DNA of 64,000 nt from Bacillus subtilis (GCA_021733665.1 JAHREI010000002.1:744001-808000); one strand, 5' to 3'; numbered from the stretch's first letter, positions 44,679-54,269 are shown. The notes: a model not told the origin generated them from the sequence alone. Program-made: numbers and translations.

Positions 44679-45549
44679 ACGCTTTGAGTGAAGATTTCAG
44701 ATAAATCCACTGGCGTCGGAATTGCGACAGGTCAACGCCCTGCTCCGCGACCTGTTCGGCCTTATTCTCTGCGCGCTTCAGCACCACGGGCACGAGACGC
44801 ACCGGCAAATAGGCCGCTTTCAGACTGGCAGGCATCGGCTGCTTTTCAAAAGCTGCATAATGCTCCCGCGCCAGTGCAGTCAGAACGCTCACCACACGCT
44901 GCATGGCTTGCTTGTCATCACCTTTGATGAATTGCTCGGCATTTACGCCAACGGCCTGCAACATATCTTCCGGCACATAGACCTGCCCGCGACGACGATG
45001 CAACGGCAGCAAACGCAGTAAACCGCTGACCGCCTGTGCCACACCGGCATGACCGGACAGTTCAGCCGAAGATTTGGCCGCATCCGCATCAAGTATCATG
45101 GCTGCCATCTGCAAAATCGCACAGGCCGTTTCACCGCAATAGCCTTCCAGATCATTGCGGCTCGGCATTGCATCATTATAAAGATCGAAAATCCGCGCTT
45201 CACAATAGGCATCGAAGACGCTACGCGGCAGCTGATAATCCTGAATGGCTTGCAGCAATAAAGCAGCCACCGGATTGCCAGTCACAGCACCATGCTCGGT
45301 ACCATTGATGAGATCGCGCCACCATTGCAGACGCACCTCACCCGGCAATGCATCATGCGCCACATCACGGATACGGGCGATTTCGGCGTTAAAAGCATAA
45401 AGCGCTGCCAATGCAGGCCGCTTATCTTCCGGCGCATAAAGCACTGCCAGATAGCGGTCAAAATCACTTTGGCGCAAAAATTGCAAACAATGCTGGTAAT
45501 GATCAGTTTCAGCTGCCGGCAGTGCAACCTTATTTTCAGTTTCAGCCAC
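44677..45549 (-). CDS. Squalene/phytoene synthase-like protein, NDUFAF6 type
   Basis: 290 residues with the trans-isoprenyl diphosphate synthase fold (HYQHCLQFLRQSDFDRYLAVLYAP, LYAFNAEIARIRD). The aspartate-rich motifs of true phytoene synthases are degenerate: the second reads EARIFDLYNDAMPS. This branch corresponds to mitochondrial NDUFAF6, a complex I assembly factor. No carotenoid or hopanoid genes are nearby, while the next gene is an NDUFAF3-type protein, which supports the assembly role (inference). The stop codon lies in a mosaic repeat. Confidence 0.83.
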   Translation of the reverse strand: MAETENKVALPAAETDHYQHCLQFLRQSDFDRYLAVLYAPEDKRPALAALYAFNAEIARIRDVAHDALPGEVRLQWWRDLINGTEHGAVTGNPVAALLLQAIQDYQLPRSVFDAYCEARIFDLYNDAMPSRNDLEGYCGETACAILQMAAMILDADAAKSSAELSGHAGVAQAVSGLLRLLPLHRRRGQVYVPEDMLQAVGVNAEQFIKGDDKQAMQRVVSVLTALAREHYAAFEKQPMPASLKAAYLPVRLVPVVLKRAENKAEQVAEQGVDLSQFRRQWIYLKSSLKA

Positions 45550-45552
45550 AGC

Positions 45553-45945
45553 TCACTCCACAGCGATCAAGGCAGCAGCGACGGCACGGTCTTCCGCCAG
45601 CAGCACATTATAAGTGCGCACAGCAGCACCCGTACTCATCGGATCGGAGGTAATGCGATGCTCGCGTAAAATCGCCTTAACATCTTCCGGAATGCGACGC
45701 AGATCCATTCCCGTACCAACCAACAGAATTTCAATATCACTTGCCTGTTCGAGGATAAGCTCCAGATCATTGACTGTCAGCAGTGGCGGCTGCGCAGGCT
45801 CCCAGCCATGAACGCCGGACGGCAAGCATAATAATGAACCACGATGCGACATTTCCGCAAAACGAAACCCGCCATTGCCATAGGCATCAATCGGAGCACG
45901 TCCGGGAAAATGCGCCTCGCGGATTTCAATACCAGTGTTCATCAT
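45553..45945 (-). CDS. Mth938-like domain protein (NDUFAF3 family)
   Basis: 130 residues. Family landmarks are IDAYGNGGFRFAEMSHRGSLLCLPSG, ILLVGTGMDLRRIPEDVKAILREHRI and DPMSTGAAVRTYNVLLAEDRAVAAALIAVE. This single-domain fold includes mitochondrial NDUFAF3, which helps assemble the Q-module of complex I. It ends 4 bases before the NDUFAF6-like gene starts, so the two are almost certainly one operon, possibly with secDF upstream. Confidence 0.87.
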   Translation of the reverse strand: MMNTGIEIREAHFPGRAPIDAYGNGGFRFAEMSHRGSLLCLPSGVHGWEPAQPPLLTVNDLELILEQASDIEILLVGTGMDLRRIPEDVKAILREHRITSDPMSTGAAVRTYNVLLAEDRAVAAALIAVE

Positions 45946-46039
45946 ATCTCTCTTTATTTAGACGAATAAATTCGGCATCACGAGCGCCGTATTGTGCCCC
46001 TTCTACAGCAATATGGGTATTTTGCCACAGGCTTTAAAC

Positions 46040-46075
46040 AGTTTTGCCCGCAGCTTAATCGTTGCGGGCAAAACT
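46040..46075 (-). terminator. Hairpin after secDF
   Basis: AGTTTTGCCCGCA (46040-46052) pairs with TGCGGGCAAAACT (46063-46075), a 13-base perfect stem 24 bases beyond the secDF stop. The T-run on the minus strand is short (TGTTTAAAG), so it may be a weak terminator or an mRNA end-protecting structure. Confidence 0.55.
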
Positions 46076-46098
46076 TATTGTTATTTATGACTTACTTC

Positions 46099-48348
46099 TC
46101 AGCCCGCAGTTTTGGTTTCCGCAGGTTCAATCACGTCAGACGGACGTATACCCAGCAGCCACAGCAACGGCCCTGCAATATAAACCGACGAATAGGTTGC
46201 GATAATAATCCCGAGCCCCATCATAATGGCAAAAGAGCCGATATCTGCGCCACCGAAAATATACAGCGGAATCAGTGCCAGCACTGTTACCAGTGACGTC
46301 AGGATTGTACGCGACAGCGTCTGATTGATTGCTGCATCCACCAGCATACTGACACGTGTCTGCGGATAGCGGCGCAGATTATCACGCACACGGTCATAGA
46401 CCACCACTGTATCATTCAGCGAGTAGCCAAGAACGGTCAGCAGCGCCGCGAGGCTCCACAAATTATATTCCAGACGGAACAGGGCAAAAACACCGATCAT
46501 GATGATAATATCATGCACAGTCGCCAGTACCGCACCAACAGCAAACTGCCAGCGGAAACGCATCCAGAGATAGGCAAAAACACCGATCAGCGATAGGCCG
46601 AGCGCAGCATTACCCACACGGGACAAATGCTCGGATACAGTTGGCCCCACCACTTCAACGCGGCGGAATTCATAATCCTGTTCAAACTCATCACGCAACT
46701 TCACAACGACAGTCTGCTCGGCATCATCGCCGGAATCCTGCGTACCGATCTGCAACTCAGCCAGATTTTCATTCTTACCCTGCACAACGCGTGCATTGGC
46801 AATATTCAGCTCTGACAGACGCAGATTGATATCTTCCAGATCAACGGCACCATCACGGGACTGCAATTCAACGGAGGAACCGCCATCAAAATCGATACCG
46901 TAATTCAGTCCCATCGTGAAATACAAACCAAGGGCAGCAACACAGGCAACAGCGGAAATTGCTCCGGTAATACCACTCAGCTTCATAAAGCCGATTTTAG
47001 TATTGGTCGGCACCAGCTTGAGCAAGCGTGCAGGAATAGTTGTTGGCTTCGACTGGCGCACCCACAGCGAGATCAGCAAACGCGAGAAAGTGTAGGTCGT
47101 GAACAAAGTCGTCACAACACCGATTGTCACGATGATCGCAAACTCATGCAGCGGGCCGCTACCGAACATCAGCAGCACCAAAGCTGCAATTAATGTGGTC
47201 AAATTCGCATCAATCACACAGGCACGGGCGCGCGCAAAGCCGGATTCAATAGCCTGAACAACAGAATAACCATTACGGCGATCTTCACGGATTTTCTCAA
47301 ACAGCAGGATATTACTGTCTACGGCCATACCAATCGTCAGCACCAGACCGGCAATGGTTGCCAGGCCCACAGCGATACCAAAGAACGATACCACCGCCAC
47401 AACCAGCATCACATTAACGCCGAGTGCAATAACCGAAATCACACCAAGCAGGCCATAGGACAGCACCATAAACAGCGCTACAACAATCAGCGCACTCAGT
47501 GCAGTAATCAGCCCATAGCTTGTATAATTTTGTCCCAATGCCGAGGCAATGCTGCGCTCTTCCAGCACTTCAACCGGTGCAGCGAGCGGCCCAGAACGCA
47601 TAACAACGCCAAGATTGCTCAATGTTTCCAGATCAAAATCACCGGTAATCTGCAGATCACCGCTTGTAATCGCTTCACGGATACGCGGAGCAGAAACAAT
47701 CTGATTATCAATCACAACAGCCAGTACCGCACCGGCATTATTTCCGGTGAAATCAGCCAGCTTTTTTGTAGCAGCTTCTGTCAGCGAGATCGTGATAACT
47801 GAATCCTGATCGCTGTTCACGCCGACTTCGGCATCTGCAATATCGGCACCGGTCAGAATAGGTGCTTTTTTAACGATATAACCAACCGGTGGTTCATCGA
47901 AGGAGTAGATGATCTCTGAATCCTGCGGTACCAGCCCTTCAGCCAACGGATCCGGCGTTGTGATTTCTTTCGCCTGACGGAAATTAATCTCACCGGTCAG
48001 GCTCAAAAGATCTTTCACCAGCTGAGCATCATAGACCTCAGGCACTTCTGCACGGATCTGATTTTTATTCTGCACTGTGATGCGGGCATTATCATAACCC
48101 AGCTCTGTCAGACGATCAGACATAACCGCTGCGGTTTTTTCAAGATTTTCAGCAGTCACTTTCGGCGATGCAAGCACCACACGTGTACCGCCGGTCAGGT
48201 CAAGACCGGTAATGATCTGACCTTTTGGAAAACCGGCAGGCAAGCCGGATAATTGCTGTGCGGAGAAGAAATTCGGCAAAGCAAAGATAAAACCGGCCAG
48301 AACGACCAGCCAGATCAGAACCGATTTCCAGCGCGGGAAATAGAGCAT
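46099..48348 (-). CDS. secDF: Fused protein translocase subunit SecDF
   Basis: 749-residue inner-membrane protein with SecD and SecF joined. It uses the proton gradient to help SecYEG export proteins. The N-terminal helix (PRWKSVLIWLVVLAGFIFAL) precedes the periplasmic P1 domain (GLDLTGGTRVVLAS). The SecD membrane part shows VLTIGMAVDSNILLFEKIREDRR. SecF starts near residue 445 (FMKLSGITGAIS), with GLNYGIDFDGGSSVELQ and GYSLNDTVVVYDRVRDNLR. Start ATG 48348 follows GGATGGA; the TTG at 48366 is less likely. Encoded downstream of yajC but behind a terminator. Confidence 0.96.
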   Translation of the reverse strand: MLYFPRWKSVLIWLVVLAGFIFALPNFFSAQQLSGLPAGFPKGQIITGLDLTGGTRVVLASPKVTAENLEKTAAVMSDRLTELGYDNARITVQNKNQIRAEVPEVYDAQLVKDLLSLTGEINFRQAKEITTPDPLAEGLVPQDSEIIYSFDEPPVGYIVKKAPILTGADIADAEVGVNSDQDSVITISLTEAATKKLADFTGNNAGAVLAVVIDNQIVSAPRIREAITSGDLQITGDFDLETLSNLGVVMRSGPLAAPVEVLEERSIASALGQNYTSYGLITALSALIVVALFMVLSYGLLGVISVIALGVNVMLVVAVVSFFGIAVGLATIAGLVLTIGMAVDSNILLFEKIREDRRNGYSVVQAIESGFARARACVIDANLTTLIAALVLLMFGSGPLHEFAIIVTIGVVTTLFTTYTFSRLLISLWVRQSKPTTIPARLLKLVPTNTKIGFMKLSGITGAISAVACVAALGLYFTMGLNYGIDFDGGSSVELQSRDGAVDLEDINLRLSELNIANARVVQGKNENLAELQIGTQDSGDDAEQTVVVKLRDEFEQDYEFRRVEVVGPTVSEHLSRVGNAALGLSLIGVFAYLWMRFRWQFAVGAVLATVHDIIIMIGVFALFRLEYNLWSLAALLTVLGYSLNDTVVVYDRVRDNLRRYPQTRVSMLVDAAINQTLSRTILTSLVTVLALIPLYIFGGADIGSFAIMMGLGIIIATYSSVYIAGPLLWLLGIRPSDVIEPAETKTAG

Positions 48349-48590
48349 CGGTAATCCATCCGTCAAAATTTATGCTGTTTCGCATTAAAGTTGCGCAACA
48401 GTCGGGATCAGAAATTACAGCAATGTTATGAGAACAACCGTTGAATAAAATACGGAAAATCCTGCCCACACCACCTCTTTGGTTAACCTTATACGTGATT
48501 CGTAAGAATCTCAGCAGGTACACGGGCTTAAGCAGAAAATTTTAAAAACTATGATGCTGCTTTGCAGCACAAATCTGGATTATAAAAACG

Positions 48591-48617
48591 AAAAAAGCGC
48601 GGATGAACCGCGCTTTT
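48591..48617 (-). terminator. Terminator of yajC
   Basis: GCGCGG (48597-48602) pairs with CCGCGC (48608-48613), continued by AAAA/TTTT. On the minus strand it ends in six Ts. It lies 23 bases past the yajC stop, so secDF in the following 270 bases needs its own promoter. Confidence 0.85.
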
Positions 48618-48639
48618 CAAACCAATCAGCAAAAAATGC

Positions 48640-48984
48640 TTACTTGTTTTTGTTGTCAGCAACCGGTTCGCCGCGAGTACGAACATCACCGATTGTCGAA
48701 CGCAGAACGCGGATTTTAACGCCGTCAGCAATTTCTGCTTCCAGTTCGTTATCATCAATCACTTTGGTCACTTTAGCGAGAATGCCGCCACCGGTAACGA
48801 TTGTATCGTTGCGACGGATATTGGTGAGCATTTCTGCGCGTTTTTTCATCTGAGCACGCTGAGGGCGGATAATCAGGAAATACATAACCACAAAAATAAG
48901 AATGAAAGGCAGAATGCTCATCAGCATATCAGGGCCGAAAGCACCGCCACCGGCGGCCTGAGCATAAGCAGGGGTAACAAACAT
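48640..48984 (-). CDS. yajC: SecDF-associated subunit YajC
   Basis: 114-residue inner-membrane protein of the Sec holotranslocon. One transmembrane helix (residues 22-41, SILPFILIFVVMYFLIIRPQ) is followed by a basic motif and the small beta domain MLTNIRRNDTIVTGGGILAKVTKVIDD. The ribosome site GAGGAGT precedes ATG 48984. Next to secDF in the conserved order. Confidence 0.96.
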   Translation of the reverse strand: MFVTPAYAQAAGGGAFGPDMLMSILPFILIFVVMYFLIIRPQRAQMKKRAEMLTNIRRNDTIVTGGGILAKVTKVIDDNELEAEIADGVKIRVLRSTIGDVRTRGEPVADNKNK

Positions 48985-49459
48985 GAAAGTGACTCCTCGT
49001 CAAACTGAAAACTGTCTGATGTTTCTCGACTGCAGAATTCCTTAAACCGGTGCCGGGTTAGGGAATTATGTAGTCAAAGCCCCATATTTCAGCGGCTGAC
49101 ATCAAATTTATTCACTGCGCATTACAACGGTTATACGCCGTTATGCAACCATAGATGCAAATTCCTGATCCACTTTACCAGTCCGGCCAGCATTTTTTTC
49201 ATAACGGCCACTGCTCGGACAGAAATTATATTATTTTTACACAACCGTACCCGTGGGTACTATTCAAAGAAAATAATCTTGCTACAGTTGCAGCGTCCGT
49301 AACGGACAAACTTTTTTAGGGAACAGATTCAAACAATCCGGCAAAAGCTGCGGCCGAAAACCGACAGCATTTTGCCTAAAGATCCGAGCATTCTTGCATC
49401 CTGCCGCCCACACCCGACAGAATACAAGAATGCTCCGGATAGAAAATACAGGCATAAGA
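48985..49459. other. Divergent intergenic region yajC / DUF815 gene
   Basis: 475 bases without a supported gene. It contains a tight palindrome, GTACCC (49247-49252) GT GGGTAC (49255-49260). Further on, a mini-hairpin GTCCG (49295-49299) with CGGAC (49303-49307) is followed by six Ts. These may be operator and attenuator elements for the + strand ATPase gene. No promoter could be assigned with confidence. Confidence 0.35.
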
Positions 49460-50326
49460 ATGAACACGACCGAGCAAATACTGAACGCAAAACTGGATCA
49501 GCTGCTGGCTGTTTTAGAACGCATGGCACCGCCATCACCAAAGCCGCTGCAGGCTGACAAGGCTGACACTTTTGTATGGGAGCCATCCCGTTTGGAACTG
49601 TCACCGGTGCATAAGGTCAACCGCGTTGATCTGGGGCTTATTCATGGTGTTGACCATGTCCGCGATCAGCTGGTTGACAATACCGAGCGCTTTGCCCGTG
49701 GCCTGCCGGCCAATAATGTGCTGCTCTGGGGCGCACGCGGCATGGGCAAATCTTCGCTGGTGAAGGCTGCACAGGCATCTGTTAACAAAACCGCGGCAAA
49801 GCCACTCAAGCTTGTTGAAATTCACCGTGAAGATATCGACAGCCTGCCCGCGCTGATGAACCTCATCAAAGACAGCGACTATCGTTTCATTCTGTTCTGC
49901 GATGATCTGTCCTTCGACCATGACGACACATCCTACAAGTCACTCAAAGCAGCACTTGAAGGCGGTGTTGAAGGCCGTCCGGAAAATGTAATTTTTTACG
50001 CGACATCCAACCGCCGCCATCTGATGCCACGTGACATGATTGATAATGAGCGCTCCAGCGCAATTAATCCCTCAGAAGCAACGGAGGAAAAAGTCTCCCT
50101 CTCCGACCGCTTTGGCCTGTGGCTCGGCTTCCATAAATGTAATCAGGATGACTATCTGGCCATGGTCGACGGCTATGCTGCGCATTACAACTTCAACTAT
50201 CCTGTTGAAAAGCTTCATGCAGAAGCACTGGAATGGTCAACTACCCGCGGCAACCGTTCAGGCCGTGTTGCCTGGCAATATGTGCAGGATCTGGCAGGCA
50301 GGCTCGGTATTTCTCTCAAAGCATAA
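49460..50326 (+). CDS. DUF815 P-loop ATPase
   Basis: About 288 residues. AAA-like ATPase with Walker A GARGMGKSSL (about residue 94) and Walker B FILFCDDLSF; the sensor-like segment is VIFYATSNRRHLMPRDM. The family is conserved in alphaproteobacteria but its role is not known. The ATG at 49460 (MNTTEQILNAKLDQLL) is preferred over two upstream in-frame ATGs because it matches the family N-terminus and has AGG upstream. Ends at a strong terminator. Confidence 0.9.
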   Translation: MNTTEQILNAKLDQLLAVLERMAPPSPKPLQADKADTFVWEPSRLELSPVHKVNRVDLGLIHGVDHVRDQLVDNTERFARGLPANNVLLWGARGMGKSSLVKAAQASVNKTAAKPLKLVEIHREDIDSLPALMNLIKDSDYRFILFCDDLSFDHDDTSYKSLKAALEGGVEGRPENVIFYATSNRRHLMPRDMIDNERSSAINPSEATEEKVSLSDRFGLWLGFHKCNQDDYLAMVDGYAAHYNFNYPVEKLHAEALEWSTTRGNRSGRVAWQYVQDLAGRLGISLKA

Positions 50327-50328
50327 TC

Positions 50329-50363
50329 AAAAAAGCCCGCCTCATCACTGAGGCGGGCTTTTT
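50329..50363. terminator. Bidirectional terminator
   Basis: AGCCCGCCTCA (50334-50344) pairs with TGAGGCGGGCT (50349-50359) around TCAC, with A and T runs on each side. It separates the convergent DUF815 and NlpD-like genes. Confidence 0.93.
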
Positions 50364-50388
50364 ATTAACTTACAATATGTTCTGAAAA

Positions 50389-51804
50389 TCAGGTTTCCAG
50401 ATATTTCGACGGATTAACCGGCGTTGAATTCTTACGCACTTCGAAATGCAGCTTCGGTGATTTGGCGTTGCCACTCATACCCGAGCGGGCAATTTCTTCG
50501 CCGCGACGAACCTTCTGACCACGTGCAACATTGATCTTGCTGTTATGGCCATAGACCGTAACCAGACCGTTTTCATGGCGTACCAGAACTGTCTGACCGA
50601 ATTCCTTCAGGCCATCACCGGCATAGATAACCACGCCGTTTTCAGCTGCTTTAACCGCTGTGCCTTCCGGTACCATAATATCGATACCATCATTCACAAC
50701 ACCGCCGTCACGCTGACCAAAGCTGGTCAGAACCTTGCCGCGTACCGGCCAACGCATCTGTGAAATACCGGTAGCGGATGGTGCCATAGCCACATCCTGC
50801 TCGGCTTCTTCGATCACCTTATTGCTCGCCTGCGGCGGTGTATAAGGCTTCACACTGCCATCCGGTACCTGCTTGGCAGCAGCCGGAGGTGTCGATGCGG
50901 TTTTAACAGTGGTGTCCACGGCAGCCTGTACCGGCTTCGCCACAGCAGCAACCTGTGTTGCCGCAGCCGCAGCAGAAGCAGGAATAACCAGTGACTGGCC
51001 GACGCGAATCGTGCCGTCTGACATACCATTGGCCTGCTTGAGAGCCGCAGCTGTCACACCATTGCGCTGGGCAATCGCATGGAGCGTATCGCCGCTCTGC
51101 ACAGTGTAACCACCGGTCGCAGAAGCAACAGCATTATTCACTTTATTGGTCGCAGCCTGTTTGGCATCCGCTACGGCCTGTGTACCGGTTGATTTCAGCT
51201 GACCAAGGGTCTGGGCACCGCTATTGGTTGCCGCTGCAACCATGGCTCCACCGGCAGCCTTTACACCCGGAACTGTCAATGACTGACCTGCCCGAAGCAT
51301 ATTCGGATCAGTAATATTATTGGCAGCCATCAGATCATTCGGCGATACATTCAGACGACGTGCTACGCCGTAGAGTGTTTCACCCGGCTGCACCATCGCG
51401 CTATTTGCAGAAGAAGCGACCGCATTGGTCATATTGCTGCCCGCCATAGCAACCTGCTGCGAAGCCTGATCGCGCACGGACTGAACCGTGTTCTGCACAT
51501 TGGTCTGTGCAGCAGCCATTGGTGCCGCGGCCCCTACCGGCGGCAAATCATTACGCTGCACATTGCCCGAGGCAATACGCTGCGTGGCAGGCGCAACCGG
51601 ATAATTACCCGCATTGTTATTCTGCTGATAAGACTGATTCTGTGACTGCATAACCGCACGCTGATTATTCGTCGATCCAGTCGTAAGGCCATCCGTAAAG
51701 CGTGTCATATCTCCGCTACAGCCAGCAACCAATCCCGCAAGCAGGATGACCGCGCTATGACGCAGAAGACGCTCGGACGTATGATGCAAAACAGTTTTAC
51801 GCAT
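50389..51804 (-). CDS. NlpD/DipM-like lipoprotein: two LysM domains and degenerate LytM (M23)
   Basis: About 471 residues. Lipobox LVAGC near residue 28 predicts an acylated N-terminal cysteine. A Gln/Asn/Ala-rich linker follows, then LysM 1 (MVQPGETLYGVARRLNVSPN) and LysM 2 (YTVQSGDTLHAIAQRNGVTA). The C-terminal M23 domain reads VVNDGIDIMVPEGTAV, YGHNSKI and KLHFEVRKNSTPVNPSKYL. The first zinc histidine is replaced by asparagine (NDGID), as in E. coli NlpD (NKGID). It is therefore likely an activator of an amidase rather than a peptidase; AmiC at 16.7 kb is the obvious partner. ATG 51804 or 51819. Confidence 0.9.
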   Translation of the reverse strand: MRKTVLHHTSERLLRHSAVILLAGLVAGCSGDMTRFTDGLTTGSTNNQRAVMQSQNQSYQQNNNAGNYPVAPATQRIASGNVQRNDLPPVGAAAPMAAAQTNVQNTVQSVRDQASQQVAMAGSNMTNAVASSANSAMVQPGETLYGVARRLNVSPNDLMAANNITDPNMLRAGQSLTVPGVKAAGGAMVAAATNSGAQTLGQLKSTGTQAVADAKQAATNKVNNAVASATGGYTVQSGDTLHAIAQRNGVTAAALKQANGMSDGTIRVGQSLVIPASAAAAATQVAAVAKPVQAAVDTTVKTASTPPAAAKQVPDGSVKPYTPPQASNKVIEEAEQDVAMAPSATGISQMRWPVRGKVLTSFGQRDGGVVNDGIDIMVPEGTAVKAAENGVVIYAGDGLKEFGQTVLVRHENGLVTVYGHNSKINVARGQKVRRGEEIARSGMSGNAKSPKLHFEVRKNSTPVNPSKYLET

Positions 51805-52021
51805 ATTCAACCCGTCCATACCCGAAACTCTAAGTAGACTTATTAAAGCGCGTTAATGTTACTCGCTGGTTAAGATTGCTATAAAAAAATTAAAAGATTC
51901 ATCAAACAGATACCATATCCGCTAAATCAGGCATGTTTCATGGATAACGTCACGCAATAATGACGTCATTCCGCCCTGTAAATATGGCGTAACAATGTTT
52001 TTAGATAACAACAGAATGATT

Positions 52022-52699
52022 TCAGAGAAAAGCAGCTGGGCCTTCGATAAAAGGCTGATAACGCACGGTCATCAGATCTTCCCGCTCAAAACGGCTGCCA
52101 ACTTTGGCCATACGACACATTACCTGCTGGCCATCGCCCTGCCCGACCGGTGCAATCAACACACCATGGGTTGCTAGAAGGTCAAGATATTGCCGTGGCA
52201 TCGCCTCTGAGGACAGCCAGACGATAATGCGGTCATAAGGGCCGCCGGCTGTAGCATGGCGACCATCGGCATGTTTACAAACGACATTTTCAATCTGATG
52301 CGCCTGAAACTGATTACGCGCAGCCTCAGCCAGTGTCTTATAACGCTCAATCGTTGTCACACGGGCGGCAAGCCGCGCCATCACCGCTGCGGTAAAACCG
52401 GAACCGGTGCCGATTTCCAGCACCCGATGCCCCGGCTCAATAGCTAAAGCAGATAAAAATCTCGCCTGATCATCAAGCCCTTCAATTGATTCGCCGCAAG
52501 GCAAAGGCAGAACGCGGTTGCTGTAGGCAAAATCCTGATGGGCTGAATTAAGAAAATGCTGACGGGGTGTGGCTTCAATCGCAGCAAACAGACGCTGATC
52601 ATGCAGACCACGGCTGCGCATACGCAGCACAAAAGAAGCAAAGCCCTCTTTGCTACTCATGCGATATTGTCCCGTATTTGCCTGCATATGAATATTCAT
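52022..52699 (-). CDS. pcm: Protein-L-isoaspartate O-methyltransferase
   Basis: 225-residue SAM-dependent repair enzyme that methylates isoaspartyl residues. Landmarks are PRQHFLNSAHQDFAYSNRVLPLPCGESI, the SAM-binding VLEIGTGSGFTAAVMARLA, TTIERYKTLAEAA and GPYDRIIVWLSSEAMP. It lies between serS and the NlpD-like gene. surE, which usually stands between serS and pcm in rhizobia, is missing here. Confidence 0.93.
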   Translation of the reverse strand: MNIHMQANTGQYRMSSKEGFASFVLRMRSRGLHDQRLFAAIEATPRQHFLNSAHQDFAYSNRVLPLPCGESIEGLDDQARFLSALAIEPGHRVLEIGTGSGFTAAVMARLAARVTTIERYKTLAEAARNQFQAHQIENVVCKHADGRHATAGGPYDRIIVWLSSEAMPRQYLDLLATHGVLIAPVGQGDGQQVMCRMAKVGSRFEREDLMTVRYQPFIEGPAAFL

Positions 52700-52780
52700 G
52701 CCTCTAGCTCTGATCCGTCATTATATCTCAGAGCCGCATCATCGTTCAAAATTGTAAATTCAGAGATAATTTGCAGCAAT

Positions 52781-52814
52781 AAAAAATGCCGGAGATTTGA
52801 GCCTCCGGCATTTT
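52781..52814 (-). terminator. Terminator of serS
   Basis: ATGCCGGAG (52786-52794) pairs with CTCCGGCAT (52803-52811). On the minus strand the stem is followed by TTTTTT (As at 52781-52786). It lies 20 bases past the serS stop and separates serS from pcm. Confidence 0.9.
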
Positions 52815-52833
52815 CTTATTTCAGACCTGAATA

Positions 52834-54114
52834 TCAGGCTTTTTCAATGCGGGTCATGCCGCCCATATAAGGCACCAGAACCTCAGGAATGGTGATGCTG
52901 CCATCTTCTTCCTGATAGTTTTCCATCACTGCAATCAGCGCACGGCCGACAGCAACACCGGAACCGTTGAGCGTATGTACAAAGCGGGTCGCTTTTTCAC
53001 CGGCAGCACGGTAGCGCGTATTCATGCGGCGTCCCTGAAAATCACCGCAAACCGAGCAGCTGGAGATTTCACGGAATGTATTCTGACCCGGCAACCATAC
53101 TTCAATATCGTAGGTTTTCTGTGCGCCGAAGCCCATATCACCGGTGCAGAGTGTAACGGTGCGGAATGGCAGACCAAGACGCTTCAGAACTTCTTCAGCG
53201 CAACCGGTCATACGTTCCAGCTCAGCTTCCGAGGTCTCAGCATCGGTTACCGATACCATTTCCACTTTCCAGAACTGGTGCTGGCGCAGCATGCCGCGTG
53301 TATCACGACCGGCAGAACCGGCTTCCGAGCGGAAACAAGGTGTCAGCGCAGTCACACGCATCGGCAATTCAGCCGCATCCACGATCTCACCATTCACGAG
53401 GTTGGTGAGCGGCACCTCTGCGGTCGGGATCAGCCAGCGGCCATCGGTTGTGCGAAACAGATCTTCCGAGAATTTCGGCAACTGACCGGTGCCATAAACC
53501 GCATCATCACGCACCATCAGCGGCACCATGGTTTCAGAATAACCATGTTCTGTGGTGTGCAGATCCAGCATGAACTGACCAAGCGCACGTTCCAGACGTG
53601 CCAGCGCACCTTTCAGCACGGTGAAGCGCGAGCCGGACATGCGTGTTGCCCGTTCAAAATCCATCAGACCAAGCGCTTCGCCCAGTTCAAAATGCTCTTT
53701 TGGTTCAAAACCGTAATTACGGATATTGCCGACACGGCGTGTCTCGACATTATCATTCTCATCCTTACCTACAGGAACACTGTCATAAGGCACATTTGGC
53801 AGACCTGAGAGAACATCATTCAGCTCTTTATCAAGACGACGTTCTTCTTCTTCAGCTTCCGTGAGGAAGGTTTTCAGCTCTGCAACTTCCGCCTTAATGC
53901 GCTCAGCCGTTGCCATATCTTTTTCAGCCATTGCCTTGCCGATCTCTTTCGAGGCGGCGTTGCGGCGCTCCTGCGCTTCCTGCACCTTGGCAATATGCTG
54001 ACGGCGGGCTTCGTCCAGCGCCAACACATCGGAGGACACAGCAGAGGCTCCGCGCTTATTAAGGGCAGCATCAAGAGCTTCAGGGTTTTCGCGTATCCAT
54101 TTAATGTCCAGCAT
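52834..54114 (-). CDS. serS: Serine-tRNA ligase SerS
   Basis: 426-residue class II synthetase. The N-terminal coiled-coil arm (about residues 25-105) binds the long arm of tRNA-Ser. Motif 2 is [23 protein letters not shown] and motif 3 is [20 protein letters not shown]. The start [15 protein letters not shown] is the family N-terminus. Downstream of tatC on the same strand, 155 bases away. Confidence 0.97.
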   Translation of the reverse strand: MLDIKWIRENPEALDAALNKRGASAVSSDVLALDEARRQHIAKVQEAQERRNAASKEIGKAMAEKDMATAERIKAEVAELKTFLTEAEEEERRLDKELNDVLSGLPNVPYDSVPVGKDENDNVETRRVGNIRNYGFEPKEHFELGEALGLMDFERATRMSGSRFTVLKGALARLERALGQFMLDLHTTEHGYSETMVPLMVRDDAVYGTGQLPKFSEDLFRTTDGRWLIPTAEVPLTNLVNGEIVDAAELPMRVTALTPCFRSEAGSAGRDTRGMLRQHQFWKVEMVSVTDAETSEAELERMTGCAEEVLKRLGLPFRTVTLCTGDMGFGAQKTYDIEVWLPGQNTFREISSCSVCGDFQGRRMNTRYRAAGEKATRFVHTLNGSGVAVGRALIAVMENYQEEDGSITIPEVLVPYMGGMTRIEKA

Positions 54115-54269
54115 TGGAAGTACCGTTATTTTTAGGTTTCAATTCACCGCAATCACCATGCGCGATTACGGCACATCTTATATCACAGCCACGATAAAAT
54201 TTACCCGTGCTGAGATGCGTGAAAAGGCAGCACTCATGCTGCCTTTAATTTCTGACTCTATATCGAAAA

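Noticed and set aside
44677-45549. True phytoene or squalene synthase for carotenoids or hopanoids
   Set aside because: The Asp-rich motifs are degenerate and the neighbours are a complex I assembly-type gene and secDF, not isoprenoid genes.
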